NCBI GenBank assembly: GCA_963854835.1
Contig: OY978525.1
Coordinates: 63,149,855-63,213,854, forward strand
DNA length: 64,000 bases
Reading direction: 5' to 3'
DNA from: Megamerina dolium
Taxonomy: Eukaryota > Arthropoda > Insecta > Diptera > Megamerinidae
Positions 23,372 to 40,869 of the stretch are shown here, in pieces. Numbering within the stretch: the first letter of the stretch is position 1; every line of letters starts with the position of its first letter. The position numbers were made by a program, and so were the translations under genes. The notes below the pieces were generated by a model. It was not told where the DNA came from, did no database searches, and saw only the letters and a program-made list of their open reading frames with translations.

Positions 23372-24366
23372 AACGTCATCCACCACAATCGAAACGCTTG
23401 AAGTTAGCTTAATTGGTTTAATTTTATATTTAACGAGAATTAAGTTTGTATAAAGGACTCTTTTACATTTTAAACCAAATTTATATTATATAAATGACAC
23501 ACTTATGAATACGTGTATATGTAAATGAGAATTACCATACACCTACCATATAAAAAATCAACAAACAAAAAAATATACATACGAGTAAATGCTATTATAT
23601 TGAAGATGATGAGTCCATTAATTTGCAAACACGCTATTCTACTGAGAATCTCTTTCTTTTTAAAATAAAAGCGCTTCTGAAACGCTCTAAAATAGACTTG
23701 AAGCGCACCGCTCATCCTTCAAATAGCGCTGAATTTAACATTGACATGTCATTAGGAGGAAGCGCGTCCTTCTTCATTCCCTCAATGCGCATTGAATGTG
23801 CTTCCTTTGATGCGCATTCAGTGGATATTAAAAGCATTCAGTGTGAATTAAATCCGCAATAAATATAAAATATTTAGTACCATTATAATTTACTATAACC
23901 AAATAATTTTTCATTCATTTTAAAACGGATTCTTATTGCACCATTATTTAAATGCTTGCTATTTTGTCGAAATAGAATGTTAATTCTAAAGCATCCCAAA
24001 TACGTTGCAATCCAATCGTCAATTGAGTATTTCAATTGAATTGATTTCTCGACCACAGACTATAAACTGAATTAAAGTATTTACTTTCAACTGACGAATA
24101 TATATTTTTTTAAAGTTTTGCTTGTCGTGCGTTCGTCAGAAAGAGAATTTGTCTTTTTGTAAAATATCATATTACAAATTACATAATTAAACAATTTTTC
24201 TACTGCAATGGCTGAAAAATGAAAATTACTTGCTTTAATGATTATTGCAAAATGCATTGATGACGACAAAAAAGAAAAGCGACAAAGAATTTGGTCGAAA
24301 CAATAGTTTAAGAACAAGAAAAAAAATTAAAATTAAAATTTAACATGAGAACTAAAACCAACAAGG
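23372..24366. other. 3' flank of the laminin-G gene, unit A
   Basis: AT-rich, no gene recognised. AATAAA at about 23859 is a plausible polyadenylation signal. A 79-codon frame (23623-23862) ends there, but lacks motifs and sits among repeated GCGC-containing words (23690-23830). It probably belongs to the 3' UTR. Confidence 0.45.
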
Positions 24367-24573
24367 TTGAATGAAGATGCTTTTCAGCAACTTCTAGAGA
24401 CTTTCATGAGAGATGCAATCTATCCCGAGACTCGACTTTCCATTATATTGCGCTGCCTCGCAAGGATTCTGAATTTGAGGATTAAACATTTTTTTATGCT
24501 GTCTCCCCTCAGGGTGTTGGGAAAATTGGCATGTATCATTCAAGTATTAAAGAACTATGTTATAGTGAGGTAA
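24367..24573 (+). pseudogene. possible Harbinger transposase N-terminal scrap, unit A
   Basis: EDAFQQLLETF...YPETRLSIILRCLA resembles the segment before the catalytic core of insect HARBI1-like transposases (I-P-R-L-L-R-L-A pattern). It is short, and the match ends after about 40 residues. The same frame is at 31536 and 38698. Confidence 0.35.
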
Positions 24574-24675
24574 ATTTTGGGAATTGCAGTTTTATTTATA
24601 TTTTGATACCATACGCCGAAGTTTGAAAAGGGAGATTTTTTCATGCGAAAAAAGTAGGCATCACTAATATATAAA

Positions 24676-25172
24676 ATGGCGAGAAAGTGGCGTCTTTTCT
24701 CGAGACTTATTCCGCTATTATTGAAGGGAGAAGCACTCGAAAATGTAAGTTTTCTTTTAAATTTTATATTTTATTAAGAATATTTTCATGAAATACTTGA
24801 TTTTAGGTCCAAAACAACGTATAAGCACCAACTCCAACGCCTTGTAAGCCTGATGGAAGCTAATACTGGCATTGCGCGCGGATTTTATAAAGGTGATAGA
24901 GAAATTTTGGCAAAATGTTGAAACGGAGCTAAGTTCCGTGGGACCTCCAGCAAAAAATCGTAATAGTGGAAAAAGGTATTTATAAGTAGCTGTGAAATCT
25001 TAAAATACTACTGCTTTATGGATTTTAGGTGTAGGCCGACCAAAGAAAATATGTCCGCCAAAAAGCAGCGCAAATTTTTTAATCACAAAAAAGCACTGGT
25101 GGAGGGACAAACACCCAGCAAAAATTTTCGTCCCTTGAACAGGCGATTTATGACCTCATAGGCATAAAGGAG
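24676..25172 (+). pseudogene. Harbinger Myb/MADF-like accessory gene, cut at unit junction (A)
   Basis: ATG at 24676 (MARKWRLFSRLIPLLLKG), donor GTAAGT at about 24746, acceptor at about 24808. Then come ANTGIARGFYKGD and a reading-frame break, then the KFWQNVETELSSVGPP block, typical of the DNA-binding accessory protein that works with Harbinger transposases. The related copy at 51822 helps define it. It ends at the unit junction, where sequence switches to LOA. Confidence 0.6.
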
Positions 25173-26186
25173 ATTGTCCATCCCGCTCATCACCTCCCGA
25201 TGTCGGATTTCCCTGCCCCGTCGTTCCCAGAGCTACCCTACACGTGTCAGGCTTTGGCTTCGAGCCTCTTTTGGAGCGACTGACGGCCTTTATAATTGGC
25301 CGTTCATCTCTCCGAGCACTTGCCCCTTTCGGTGTCTGTGTGTAAGAATTATCAACCTTCTCAAGGGACGGTTGTCCATCCTTCCCAGCATCCACCTCCA
25401 TTGGCCCCTCCGTCGTCTTCGGTTGAGGCTCCTCAGGCGTTGAACTTTTCAAAGTGGTTCCGGAGCTATCGCCCCTGAACCTCTTCCCCGAGTTCTCCAC
25501 CTCCAAGGTCGACTCATCTTGCAGAAGTCCACTGAGTTGGCCCTAGAGCTGCTCAATGGTCTTCTCCGACGAATTCATGGCCTTTTTACGTTGTCTCTTT
25601 CGCTTCTGCTTCTCCCGCTTCTTCAACAGGATTCGCTCTGCTCTGGAGACTCCGTCCTCTTCGCTTGTACCGGATAAAGCTAACGATTTCGCTCCACTAG
25701 GAGCGTCTTCGTCCCCACCATCAGATGTTCGGCCCGATATTTTACGCTGCCTCCAAACCGGCTTTCTGCTGACCTGGTGACACAGTCCCCTTCGTTCAAA
25801 ACCGTCGCAGCCGCCGGCTTAGGTCTTTCGAGACCCATTCCTTCCTCTACGATAGATGCAGTCATTGATTTTGGGCTGGCTAACAGCTCGGCTTCCTTAG
25901 AAGCCTCATTTTCCGTCACCCCCTCCACTACTTTTCCCGCCGTGGCTATCAGCACTACTTCACATGAGGCAGTGCTGTCCACCATTGCAGGAATTTCGTT
26001 CTGAGTTCCAGAGGTGGGAACGAATGGTACAGCTAACAGCTCGGCCTCTAGTGAAGCCCTATTTCCCGCCGTTCCACCTATTAACACCCCTACAACCACC
26101 TTACCCTTATCTTAGCTAAATACCGCCTGACATCGTACAGGTTAAATTGTAGTATCTATTTCAGTTCAGTGGATGATTTTGTCGAC
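25173..26186 (-). pseudogene. LOA 5' end and ORF1 fragment, unit B
   Basis: Copy of 17955-18967, cut inside ORF1 at the unit junction. It carries the same TAG in the EQL-stop-GQLSG block as unit A. Confidence 0.88.
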
Positions 26187-28500
<2,314 letters not shown>

Positions 28501-28525
28501 TGTGGGCGGAATTTCCATGTTACAG

Positions 28526-30540
28526 GTTGATCAACTGCCCGAGGTTATGATGATTTCCTCGAATGGCTTTTGGCACTTATCTTTACCATGTTGATCATGT
28601 CGACAAATTGCCGTTGGATTTGAGGTATAAACCGTTTTTTGTAGGATGCATTCAAAGGGTACGTATACTATCTGATAAATTTATGTGGCTGCGAGTGCAA
28701 TTGAAAAATCTCACTATCGTACTATTTAGATCGATATCAATGGTCACTCTTTAGCTATAATTTCGGAAGCACTAGGTGGTGCTAACATTGTAAATTGTCC
28801 CCATGCGTGTGTAGCACGTCCGTGTGGACAGCTGGCAGAATGCGTACCGCAAATGGAGGATTATGAATGTCGCTGCAACTCATACAATGCGGAGTTTAAT
28901 AAAGATGCCGAAGTGCCACTAAAAATATTGCAAGTGAACGAAACTAGTGATAAGAATAATAAAGCGTTTGATAGCAAATGTGATGATCGGAAAGAAAGTG
29001 GAATTAAGAAGAAGAAAATACAATCATATAAACCGACTAAGATACATAAACATGAAAATCTGAAATATTTTCTTAATGGTGTAAAGAATTCAACTCTAAC
29101 CACCACTATAATGCCTACAGGATCTGCTACGATTTCTTCTAAATTCAGTGATATGGAAGAATATATACCATTTCATTACACACACGGAGTTCATAAGAAT
29201 GTGGAAAATAACCACATAATAAAACAACAACGTCAAAATATAAAAACACAGCGAAATATAGATTCTAAGAAAAGAAGAGACTCATTAACAATACCAAAAC
29301 ACAATATAGATTGTTATCATCCTATTCATCAATACAACTATGAATCAAAAGTCGACTCGCATGAGAAACACACGTCTATGGATTCTAGGTCAACTAATTT
29401 CAAAGCAAATCCAGATAGTAATATATTAATATCCGACGACGATGCTAATGATGCTGTTGCAAAACCAAACCAAGTGGACATTGATATTAATTATAAACCC
29501 GCGGACACAGATTCCAAGCCGTTCATGGTAGATGATGTCCTGCTTGATAAAAAAGATAAATCATTAGCTGAAAATATGCGTCGTATATTAACCAATACTA
29601 ATCATCAAAGCAGAGAGACAGAACATCCGGCCTCGTATGGCGATAGAAAAAATAGAAAAATTATAATGGATAAAAAAACACTAATAAAGCAACAAACTAT
29701 GGCACAAATATTTACTGACTGGAGTCTACTAAAGAAGCTTGATTTGTCTGCTGACCATCGTAGCAATATTGGAGTGCGGAAGAATTTTGGGGCTTGTTTT
29801 GCTGGAGAAAATAGCTACTTCCACTATAAGGATCTTGAAACCATTAGTCAAATTATTAGCTACAATGTCGATTTCAATTTGCGTATTAAAACACATTCAG
29901 ATGAAGGTATAATTTTATGGATAGGTCGCCAGGGTGTTACTGCAGGTGTAGATAATGACTATTTATCGTTAGGAATCGAAAAAGGGTACGTAAAAACTCT
30001 GTGTTAGCAGACTGTAACTTAATTAAATAGTAATACATAAATCTCACTTGAATATAGCTATTTACACTTCCGTTACAACCTGGGTTCTGGTGAAGTGGAT
30101 ATAAAATGTGACATGACAAAAGTGAGCGATGGACTCTGGCATAGGGTTCGAGCGATAAGGTGAGTATTCTATTTCATTCAATTAGTCGAAAGATATATAG
30201 TACAAAATGCGTTTCTTTAACATTATAGTATATTGCAAGATGGTTATTTAGAAGTTGATGGCAGGAAGTCGCTCGCACATCATGCTGCAGGCAAATTAAG
30301 GCAATTGAAAATGGACACTGGCCTCTACGTTGGTATGTTAGCAATAAGTCATTATATTCACGTATTCAATTGTTTCATATTATAGGTGGCATGCCTGATG
30401 TGAGCTATTTTACGCGCCGAAGGTACAACAGTGGCATTGTTGGATGCATATCAGAAATAGTTCTAGCCGGTGACGTGAAGCTGAATTTTGATCAGAATAT
30501 TTTAGGGAAGGCACACAATGTGGAAACTGGCATTCTTTGA
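28526..30540 (+). pseudogene. laminin-G/EGF terminal exons, frameshifted (unit B)
   Basis: Exons correspond to those of unit A: 28526-28658, 28730-29985, 30058-30159, 30229-30332 and 30386-30540. The first is 133 bp instead of 153, because 20 bp are missing after TTTACCA (about 28588). This removes the GNLFVGG strand and shifts the frame, so joining it to the next exon in the same phase would mistranslate the EGF and terminal laminin-G domains. The later exons remain open and splice sites are kept. It could be used only if the first exon were skipped. Confidence 0.75.
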
Positions 30541-31535
30541 AACGTCATCCACCACAATCGAAACGCTTGAAGTTAGCTTAATTGGTTTAATTTTATATTT
30601 AACGAGAATTAAGTTTGTATAAAGGACTCTTTTACATTTTAAACCAAATTTATATTATATAAATGACACACTTATGAATACGTGTATATGTAAATGAGAA
30701 TTACCATACACCTACCATATAAAAAATCAATAAACAAAAAAATATACATACGAGTAAATGCTATTATATTGAAGATGATGAGTCCATTAATTTGCAAACA
30801 CGCTATTCTACTGAGAATCTCTTTCTTTTTAAAATAAAAGCGCTTCTGAAACGCTCTAAAATAGACTTGAAGCGCACCGCTCATCCTTCAAATAGCGCTG
30901 AATTTAACATTGACATGTCATTAGGAGGAAGCGCGTCCTTCTTCATTCCCTCAATGCGCATTGAATGTGCTTCCTTTGATGCGCATTCAGTGGATATTAA
31001 AAGCATTCAGTGTGAATTAAATCCGCAATAAATATAAAATATTTAGTACCATTATAATTTACTATAACCAAATAATTTTTCATTCATTTTAAAACGGATT
31101 CTTATTGCACCATTATTTAAATGCTTGCTATTTTGTCGAAATAGAATGTTAATTCTAAAGCATCCCAAATACGTTGCAATCCAATCGTCAATTGAGTATT
31201 TCAATTGAATTGATTTCTCGACCACAGACTATAAACTGAATTAAAGTATTTACTTTCAACTGACGAATATATATTTTTTTAAAGTTTTGCTTGTCGTGCG
31301 TTCGTCAGAAAGAGAATTTGTCTTTTTGTAAAATATCATATTACAAATTACATAATTAAACAATTTTTCTACTGCAATGGCTGAAAAATGAAAATTACTT
31401 GCTTTAATGATTATTGCAAAATGCATTGATGACGACAAAAAAGAAAAGCGACAAAGAATTTGGTCGAAACAATAGTTTAAGAACAAGAAAAAAAATTAAA
31501 ATTAAAATTTAACATGAGAACTAAAACCAACAAGG
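30541..31535. other. 3' flank of the laminin-G exons, unit B
   Basis: Copy of 23372-24366 with scattered substitutions (for example AATAAA in place of AACAAA near 30730). No gene recognised. Confidence 0.45.
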
Positions 31536-31742
31536 TTGAATGAAGATGCTTTTCAGCAACTTCTAGAGACTTTCATGAGAGATGCAATCTATCCCGAGAC
31601 TCGACTTTCCATTATATTGCGCTGCCTCGCAAGGATTCTGAATTTGAGGATTAAACATTTTTTTATGCTGTCTCCCCTCAGGGTGTTGGGAAAATTGGCA
31701 TGTATCATTCAAGTATTAAAGAACTATGTTATAGTGAGGTAA
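31536..31742 (+). pseudogene. possible Harbinger transposase scrap, unit B
   Basis: Same short frame as 24367-24573; weak similarity only. Confidence 0.35.
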
Positions 31743-31825
31743 ATTTTGGGAATTGCAGTTTTATTTATATTTTGATACCATACGCCGAAGTTTGAAAAGG
31801 GAGAAAGGCATCACTAATATATAAA

Positions 31826-32322
31826 ATGGCGAGAAAGTGGCGTCTTTTCTCGAGACTTATTCCGCTATTATTGAAGGGAGAAGCACTCGAAAATGTAAGT
31901 TTTCTTTTAAATTTTATATTTTATTAAGAATATTTTCATGAAATACTTGATTTTAGGTCCAAAACAACGTATAAGCACCAACTCCAACGCCTTGTAAGCC
32001 TGATGGAAGCTAATACTGGCATTGCGCGCGGATTTTATAAAGGTGATAGAGAAATTTTGGCAAAATGTTGAAACGGAGCTAAGTTCCGTGGGACCTCCAG
32101 CAAAAAATCGTAATAGTGGAAAAAGGTATTTATAAGTAGCAGTGAAATCTTAAAATACTACTGCTTTATGGATTTTAGGTGTAGGCCGACCAAAGAAAAT
32201 ATGTCCGCCAAAAAGCAGCGCAAATTTTTTAATCACAAAAAAGCACTGGTGGAGGGACAAACACCCAGCAAAAATTTTCGTCCCTTGAACAGGCGATTTA
32301 TGACCTCATAGGCATAAAGGAG
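31826..32322 (+). pseudogene. Harbinger accessory gene, cut at unit junction (B)
   Basis: Copy of 24676-25172, ending at the B/C junction. The sequence just upstream lacks about 19 bp (the TTTTTTCATGCGAAAAAA region of units A and C), perhaps part of the gene's leader. Confidence 0.6.
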
Positions 32323-33336
32323 ATTGTCCATCCCGCTCATCACCTCCCGATGTCGGATTTCCCTGCCCCGTCGTTCCCAGAGCTACCCTACACGTGTCAG
32401 GCTTTGGCTTCGAGCCTCTTTTGGAGCGACTGACGGCCTTTATAATTGGCCGTTCATCTCTCCGAGCACTTGCCCCTTTCGGTGTCTGTGTGTAAGAATT
32501 ATCAACCTTCTCAAGGGACGGTTGTCCATCCTTCCCAGCATCCACCTCCATTGGCCCCTCCGTCGTCTTCGGTTGAGGCTCCTCAGGCGTTGAACTTTTC
32601 AAAGTGGTTCCGGAGCTATCGCCCCTGAACCTCTTCCCCGAGTTCTCCACCTCCAAGGTCGACTCATCTTGCAGAAGTCCACTGAGTTGGCCCTAGAGCT
32701 GCTCAATGGTCTTCTCCGACGAATTCATGGCCTTTTTACGTTGTCTCTTTCGCTTCTGCTTCTCCCGCTTCTTCAACAGGATTCGCTCTGCTCTGGAGAC
32801 TCCGTCCTCTTCGCTTGTACCGGATAAAGCTAACGATTTCGCTCCACTAGGAGCGTCTTCGTCCCCACCATCAGATGTTCGGCCCGATATTTTACGCTGC
32901 CTCCAAACCGGCTTTCTGCTGACCTGGTGACACAGTCCCCTTCGTTCAAAACCGTCGCAGCCGCCGGCTTAGGTCTTTCGAGACCCATTCCTTCCTCTAC
33001 GATAGATGCAGTCATTGATTTTGGGCTGGCTAACAGCTCGGCTTCCTTAGAAGCCTCATTTTCCGTCACCCCCTCCACTACTTTTCCCGCCGTGGCTATC
33101 AGCACTACTTCACATGAGGCAGTGCTGTCCACCATTGCAGGAATTTCGTTCTGAGTTCCAGAGGTGGGAACGAATGGTACAGCTAACAGCTCGGCCTCTA
33201 GTGAAGCCCTATTTCCCGCCGTTCCACCTATTAACACCCCTACAACCACCTTACCCTTATCTTAGCTAAATACCGCCTGACATCGTACAGGTTAAATTGT
33301 AGTATCTATTTCAGTTCAGTGGATGATTTTGTCGAC
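32323..33336 (-). pseudogene. LOA 5' end and ORF1 fragment, unit C
   Basis: Copy of 25173-26186, including the shared stop in ORF1. Confidence 0.88.
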
Positions 33337-35640
<2,304 letters not shown>

Positions 35641-35667
35641 CGTGTGGGCGGAATTTCCATGTTACAG

Positions 35668-37702
35668 GTTGATCAACTGCCCGAGGTTATGATGATTTCC
35701 TCGAATGGCTTTTGGCACTTATCTTTACCAGGAAACCTTTTCGTGGGTGGTGTTGATCATGTCGACAAATTGCCGTTGGATTTGAGGTATAAACCGTTTT
35801 TTGTAGGATGCATTCAAAGGGTACGTATACTATCTGATAAATTTATGTGGCTGCGAGTGCAATTGAAAAATCTCACTATCGTACTATTTAGATCGATATC
35901 AATGGTCACTCTTTAGCTATAATTTCGGAAGCACTAGGTGGTGCTAACATTGTAAATTGTCCCCATGCGTGTGTAGCACGTCCGTGTGGACAGCTGGCAG
36001 AATGCGTACCGCAAATGGAGGATTATGAATGTCGCTGCAACTCATACAATGCGGAGTTTAATAAAGATGCCGAAGTGCCACTAAAAATATTGCAAGTGAA
36101 CGAAACTAGTGATAAGAATAATAAAGCGTTTGATAGCAAATGTGATGATCGGAAAGAAAGTGGAATTAAGAAGAAGAAAATACAATCATATAAACCGACT
36201 AAGATACATAAACATGAAAATCTGAAATATTTTCTTAATGGTGTAAAGAATTCAACTCTAACCACCACTATAATGCCTACAGGATCTGCTACGATTTCTT
36301 CTAAATTCAGTGATATGGAAGAATATATACCATTTCATTACACACACGGAGTTCATAAGAATGTGGAAAATAACCACATAATAAAACAACAACGTCAAAA
36401 TATAAAAACACAGCGAAATATAGATTCTAAGAAAAGAAGAGACTCATTAACAATACCAAAACACAATATAGATTGTTATCATCCTATTCATCAATACAAC
36501 TATGAATCAAAAGTCGACTCGCATGAGAAACACACGTCTATGGATTCTAGGTCAACTAATTTCAAAGCAAATCCAGATAGTAATATATTAATATCCGACG
36601 ACGATGCTAATGATGCTGTTGCAAAACCAAACCAAGTGGACATTGATATTAATTATAAACCCGCGGACACAGATTCCAAGCCGTTCATGGTAGATGATGT
36701 CCTGCTTGATAAAAAAGATAAATCATTAGCTGAAAATATGCGTCGTATATTAACCAATACTAATCATCAAAGCAGAGAGACAGAACATCCGGCCTCGTAT
36801 GGCGATAGAAAAAATAGAAAAATTATAATGGATAAAAAAACACTAATAAAGCAACAAACTATGGCACAAATATTTACTGACTGGAGTCTACTAAAGAAGC
36901 TTGATTTGTCTGCTGACCATCGTAGCAATATTGGAGTGCGGAAGAATTTTGGGGCTTGTTTTGCTGGAGAAAATAGCTACTTCCACTATAAGGATCTTGA
37001 AACCATTAGTCAAATTATTAGCTACAATGTCGATTTCAATTTGCGTATTAAAACACATTCAGATGAAGGTATAATTTTATGGATAGGTCGCCAGGGTGTT
37101 ACTGCAGGTGTAGATAATGACTATTTATCGTTAGGAATCGAAAAAGGGTACGTAAAAACTCTGTGTTAGCAGACTGTAACTTAATTAAATAGTAATACAT
37201 AAATCTCACTTGAATATAGCTATTTACACTTCCGTTACAACCTGGGTTCTGGTGAAGTGGATATAAAATGTGACATTACAAAAGTTAGCGATGGACTCTG
37301 GCATAGGGTTCGAGCGATAAGGTGAGTATTCTATTTCATTCAATTAGTCGAAAGATATATAGTACAAAATGCGTTTCTTTAACATTATAGTATATTGCAA
37401 GATGGTTATTTAGAAGTTGATGGCAGGAAGTCGCTCGCACATCATGCTGCAGGCAAATTAAGGCAATTGAAAATGGACACTGGCCTCTACGTTGGTATGT
37501 TAGCAATAAGTCATTATATTCACGTATTCAATTGTTTCATATTATAGGTGGCATGCCTGATGTGAGCTATTTTACGCGCCGAAGGTACAACAGTGGCATT
37601 GTTGGATGCATATCAGAAATAGTTCTAGCCGGTGACGTGAAGCTGAATTTTGATCAGAATATTTTAGGGAAGGCACACAATGTGGAAACTGGCATTCTTT
37701 GA
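35668..37702 (+). CDS. laminin-G/EGF terminal exons, open (unit C)
   Basis: Exons 35668-35820, 35892-37147, 37220-37321, 37391-37494 and 37548-37702. All splice sites and phases are as in unit A and the frame is open throughout. One residue differs: Met becomes Ile in the CD(M/I)TKVSDG block (about 37276). As in unit A it ends in GHILE-free sequence with no final laminin-G Cys (stop TGA at 37700). It may serve as an alternative set of last exons for the same gene, or be a non-functional duplicate. Confidence 0.72.
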
Positions 37703-38697
37703 AACGTCATCCACCACAATCGAAACGCTTGAAGTTAGCTTAATTGGTTTAATTTTATATTTAACGAGAATTAAGTTTGTATAAAGGACTCTTTTACATT
37801 TTAAACCAAATTTATATTATATAAATGACACACTTATGAATACGTGTATATGTAAATGAGAATTACCATACACCTACCATATAAAAAATCAACAAACAAA
37901 AAAATATACATACGAGTAAATGCTATTATATTGAAGATGATGAGTCCATTAATTTGCAAACACGCTATTCTACTGAGAATCTCTTTCTTTTTAAAATAAA
38001 AGCGCTTCTGAAACGCTCTAAAATAGACTTGAAGCGCACCGCTCATCCTTCAAATAGCGCTGAATTTAACATTGACATGTCATTAGGAGGAAGCGCGTCC
38101 TTCTTCATTCCCTCAATGCGCATTGAATGTGCTTCCTTTGATGCGCATTCAGTGGATATTAAAAGCATTCAGTGTGAATTAAATCCGCAATAAATATAAA
38201 ATATTTAGTACCATTATAATTTACTATAACCAAATAATTTTTCATTCATTTTAAAACGGATTCTTATTGCACCATTATTTAAATGCTTGCTATTTTGTCG
38301 AAATAGAATGTTAATTCTAAAGCATCCCAAATACGTTGCAATCCAATCGTCAATTGAGTATTTCAATTGAATTGATTTCTCGACCACAGACTATAAACTG
38401 AATTAAAGTATTTACTTTCAACTGACGAATATATATTTTTTTAAAGTTTTGCTTGTCGTGCGTTCGTCAGAAAGAGAATTTGTCTTTTTGTAAAATATCA
38501 TATTACAAATTACATAATTAAACAATTTTTCTACTGCAATGGCTGAAAAATGAAAATTACTTGCTTTAATGATTATTGCAAAATGCATTGATGACGACAA
38601 AAAAGAAAAGCGACAAAGAATTTGGTCGAAACAATAGTTTAAGAACAAGAAAAAAAATTAAAATTAAAATTTAACATGAGAACTAAAACCAACAAGG
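37703..38697. other. 3' flank of the laminin-G exons, unit C
   Basis: Copy of 23372-24366; no gene recognised. Confidence 0.45.
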
Positions 38698-38904
38698 TTG
38701 AATGAAGATGCTTTTCAGCAACTTCTAGAGACTTTCATGAGAGATGCAATCTATCCCGAGACTCGACTTTCCATTATATTGCGCTGCCTCGCAAGGATTC
38801 TGAATTTGAGGATTAAACATTTTTTTATGCTGTCTCCCCTCAGGGTGTTGGGAAAATTGGCATGTATCATTCAAGTATTAAAGAACTATGTTATAGTGAG
38901 GTAA
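38698..38904 (+). pseudogene. possible Harbinger transposase scrap, unit C
   Basis: Same short frame as 24367-24573; weak similarity only. Confidence 0.35.
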
Positions 38905-39006
38905 ATTTTGGGAATTGCAGTTTTATTTATATTTTGATACCATACGCCGAAGTTTGAAAAGGGAGATTTTTTCATGCGAAAAAAGTAGGCATCACTAATA
39001 TATAAA

Positions 39007-39960
39007 ATGGCGAGAAAGTGGCGTCTTTTCTCGAGACTTATTCCGCTATTATTGAAGGGAGAAGCACTCGAAAATGTAAGTTTTCTTTTAAATTTTATAT
39101 TTTATTAAGAATATTTTCATGAAATACTTGATTTTAGGTCCAAAACAACGTATAAGCACCAACTCCAACGCCTTGTAAGCCTGATGGAAGCTAATACTGG
39201 CATTGCGCGCGGATTTTATAAAGGTGATAGAGAAATTTTGGCAAAATGTTGAAACGGAGCTAAGTTCCGTGGGACCTCCAGCAAAAAATCGTAATAGTGG
39301 AAAAAGGTATTTATAAGTAGCTGTGAAATCTTAAAATACTACTGCTTTATGGATTTTAGGTGTAGGCCGACCAAAGAAAATATGTCCGCCAAAAAGCAGC
39401 GCAAATTTTTTAATCACAAAAAAGCACTGGTGGAGGGACAAACACCCAGCAAAAATTTTCGTCCCTTGAACAGGCGATTTATGACCTCATAGGCATAAAG
39501 GAGTCTGTCGAAGGAGTAACTACTAGCTTATTTGGACTACAAACTGCAATAAAAGTAAGCCTTGAAGCTCCAACGCAAATTCAGGATGTGTCAGTGATTA
39601 TACTAGACGACTATACTCAAATGCCTACAAGCCATTCGTTTGAAACCTTCGAAATAGCCGCAACCTGGAAACTATCGGCTAAAAATGACAAAAGGTATTC
39701 TCCTTACGATGCCCTTGCAGAGGAAATTAATATCCAACGAGATATAGGTGAGACTTTTAAGTCTGGACAGATTATACGATATGCAGAAAGTGCATTTCAG
39801 AAAAATTGAAAAATTAAAAATCGAGGAGATGGAAGATATGAAATGACACAATAAAGCTATGGAGATAATGAGACTGCGGGAATTGGGGGATAAAATTGAA
39901 AAAAACAAACGGCTGTTAGAATTGGAGGAGCTGAAGTACAATAATAATAATATGCATATA
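39007..39960 (+). pseudogene. Harbinger 1 accessory (Myb/MADF-like) gene
   Basis: The Myb-like first part is as in unit A. It continues past 39503 into SVEGVTTSLFGLQTAIKVSLEA, a short open segment 39588-39809 (QMPTSHSFETFEIAATWKLS...EEINIQRDIGETFKSG), and a charged helical tail (39810-39960) that is intact in the copy at 52404. Frameshifts and an internal loss after GETFKSG make it non-functional. Confidence 0.6.
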
Positions 39961-40230
39961 TATTAAAGCTAGCTTGAATTTTTAAAGTGATCTGAATTAA
40001 CTGCGATATTATTTTTATCTTATTTTATAGTTTTAAGGCTTAAAAATTGAATTAACTGTAATAGTTCTAAGGCTTCAAAAGTAAATGAATTGACTGAATA
40101 TTATTTTTATATTTTCCGTACTGTAGTTGTAAGCATTGAAATGTGATATTTTTATTTATATAGGCTAAATTTTTAAAATCTATTAATTCATTTTAATTTA
40201 TAATAATAAAGTTTTTTGCATTTAAATTAT

Positions 40231-40660
40231 TTACAGATTGTTTACTATATTATCTATATTTCTTTGCGCTGTATTCAAGTACTGCGCAAAGGTTATTGAT
40301 GTTATTTCACTGACTTCAATGGCTTCTTGAGGTGTCGATACAAAATCACCAGGATCAAATTCAACTTTAAAGTCAATGCAAAGATTGTGTAGAACATAAC
40401 CCACGTTAACGATTTTTACAGCTTTTTTCGGTAAATAATGCAATTCTCTTGCTACCAACAAGCTTCGTCATCGATTTTTCAGCAGACCATTTGTACGTTC
40501 TATAACATTTCGGCATTTGGTAGAACTTCATGGAATTTCATCGATGCTGACCCCTCTTCTAGAACCCTATGCGGAGTTAAGAGCCATAGCTCTAAAGGAT
40601 TTACAGCATCTCCTATTAACGTAGTTTGTTAACGTTTAGATTTTTAACATTTGAATTAAT
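40231..40660 (-). pseudogene. Harbinger 1 transposase C-terminal remnant
   Basis: ARELHYLPKKAVKIVNVGYVLHNLCIDF (40380-40461) is the HARBI1-like C-terminal block. Further upstream on the minus strand (about 40530-40630), GDAVNPLELWLLTPHRV recalls the GD.AYPL..WL.TPY region of the core. Catalytic residues are mostly lost. Confidence 0.65.
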
Positions 40661-40869
40661 AATACTTTAGGATCTATAACTGTGGCACCTATAAATGTCT
40701 TTAAGAACCAAATATTTTTGAATTCCGAACTAATTTCTTCATACAGATTAAATATAATTTTTGCCACGTATTACAGATATACCATTACCGAAAATGGTTA
40801 TTCTCAGGCCAAATTAACTGAAAGCCCGTCAGTCACAAATGGCTTAAGTACCGAGGAAAATATTTTCGG
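40661..40869. other. unassigned
   Basis: A 66-codon frame (40682-40882) has no motif. It could be decayed pol sequence of the gypsy-like remnant that follows. Confidence 0.3.

Larger units (their letters stand above)
39007..40660. mobile_element. PIF/Harbinger element 1, decayed
   Basis: Two convergent genes as in other Harbinger elements: the accessory gene on plus (39007-39960) and transposase remnants on minus (40231-40660). Both are damaged. The element's left part was copied into units A and B. No TIRs or 3-bp target duplication were confirmed. Confidence 0.65.

Noticed and set aside
23503..23862. Small genes downstream of the laminin-G exons
   Set aside because: Short, motif-free frames in AT-rich 3' flank, repeated only because the whole unit is repeated.
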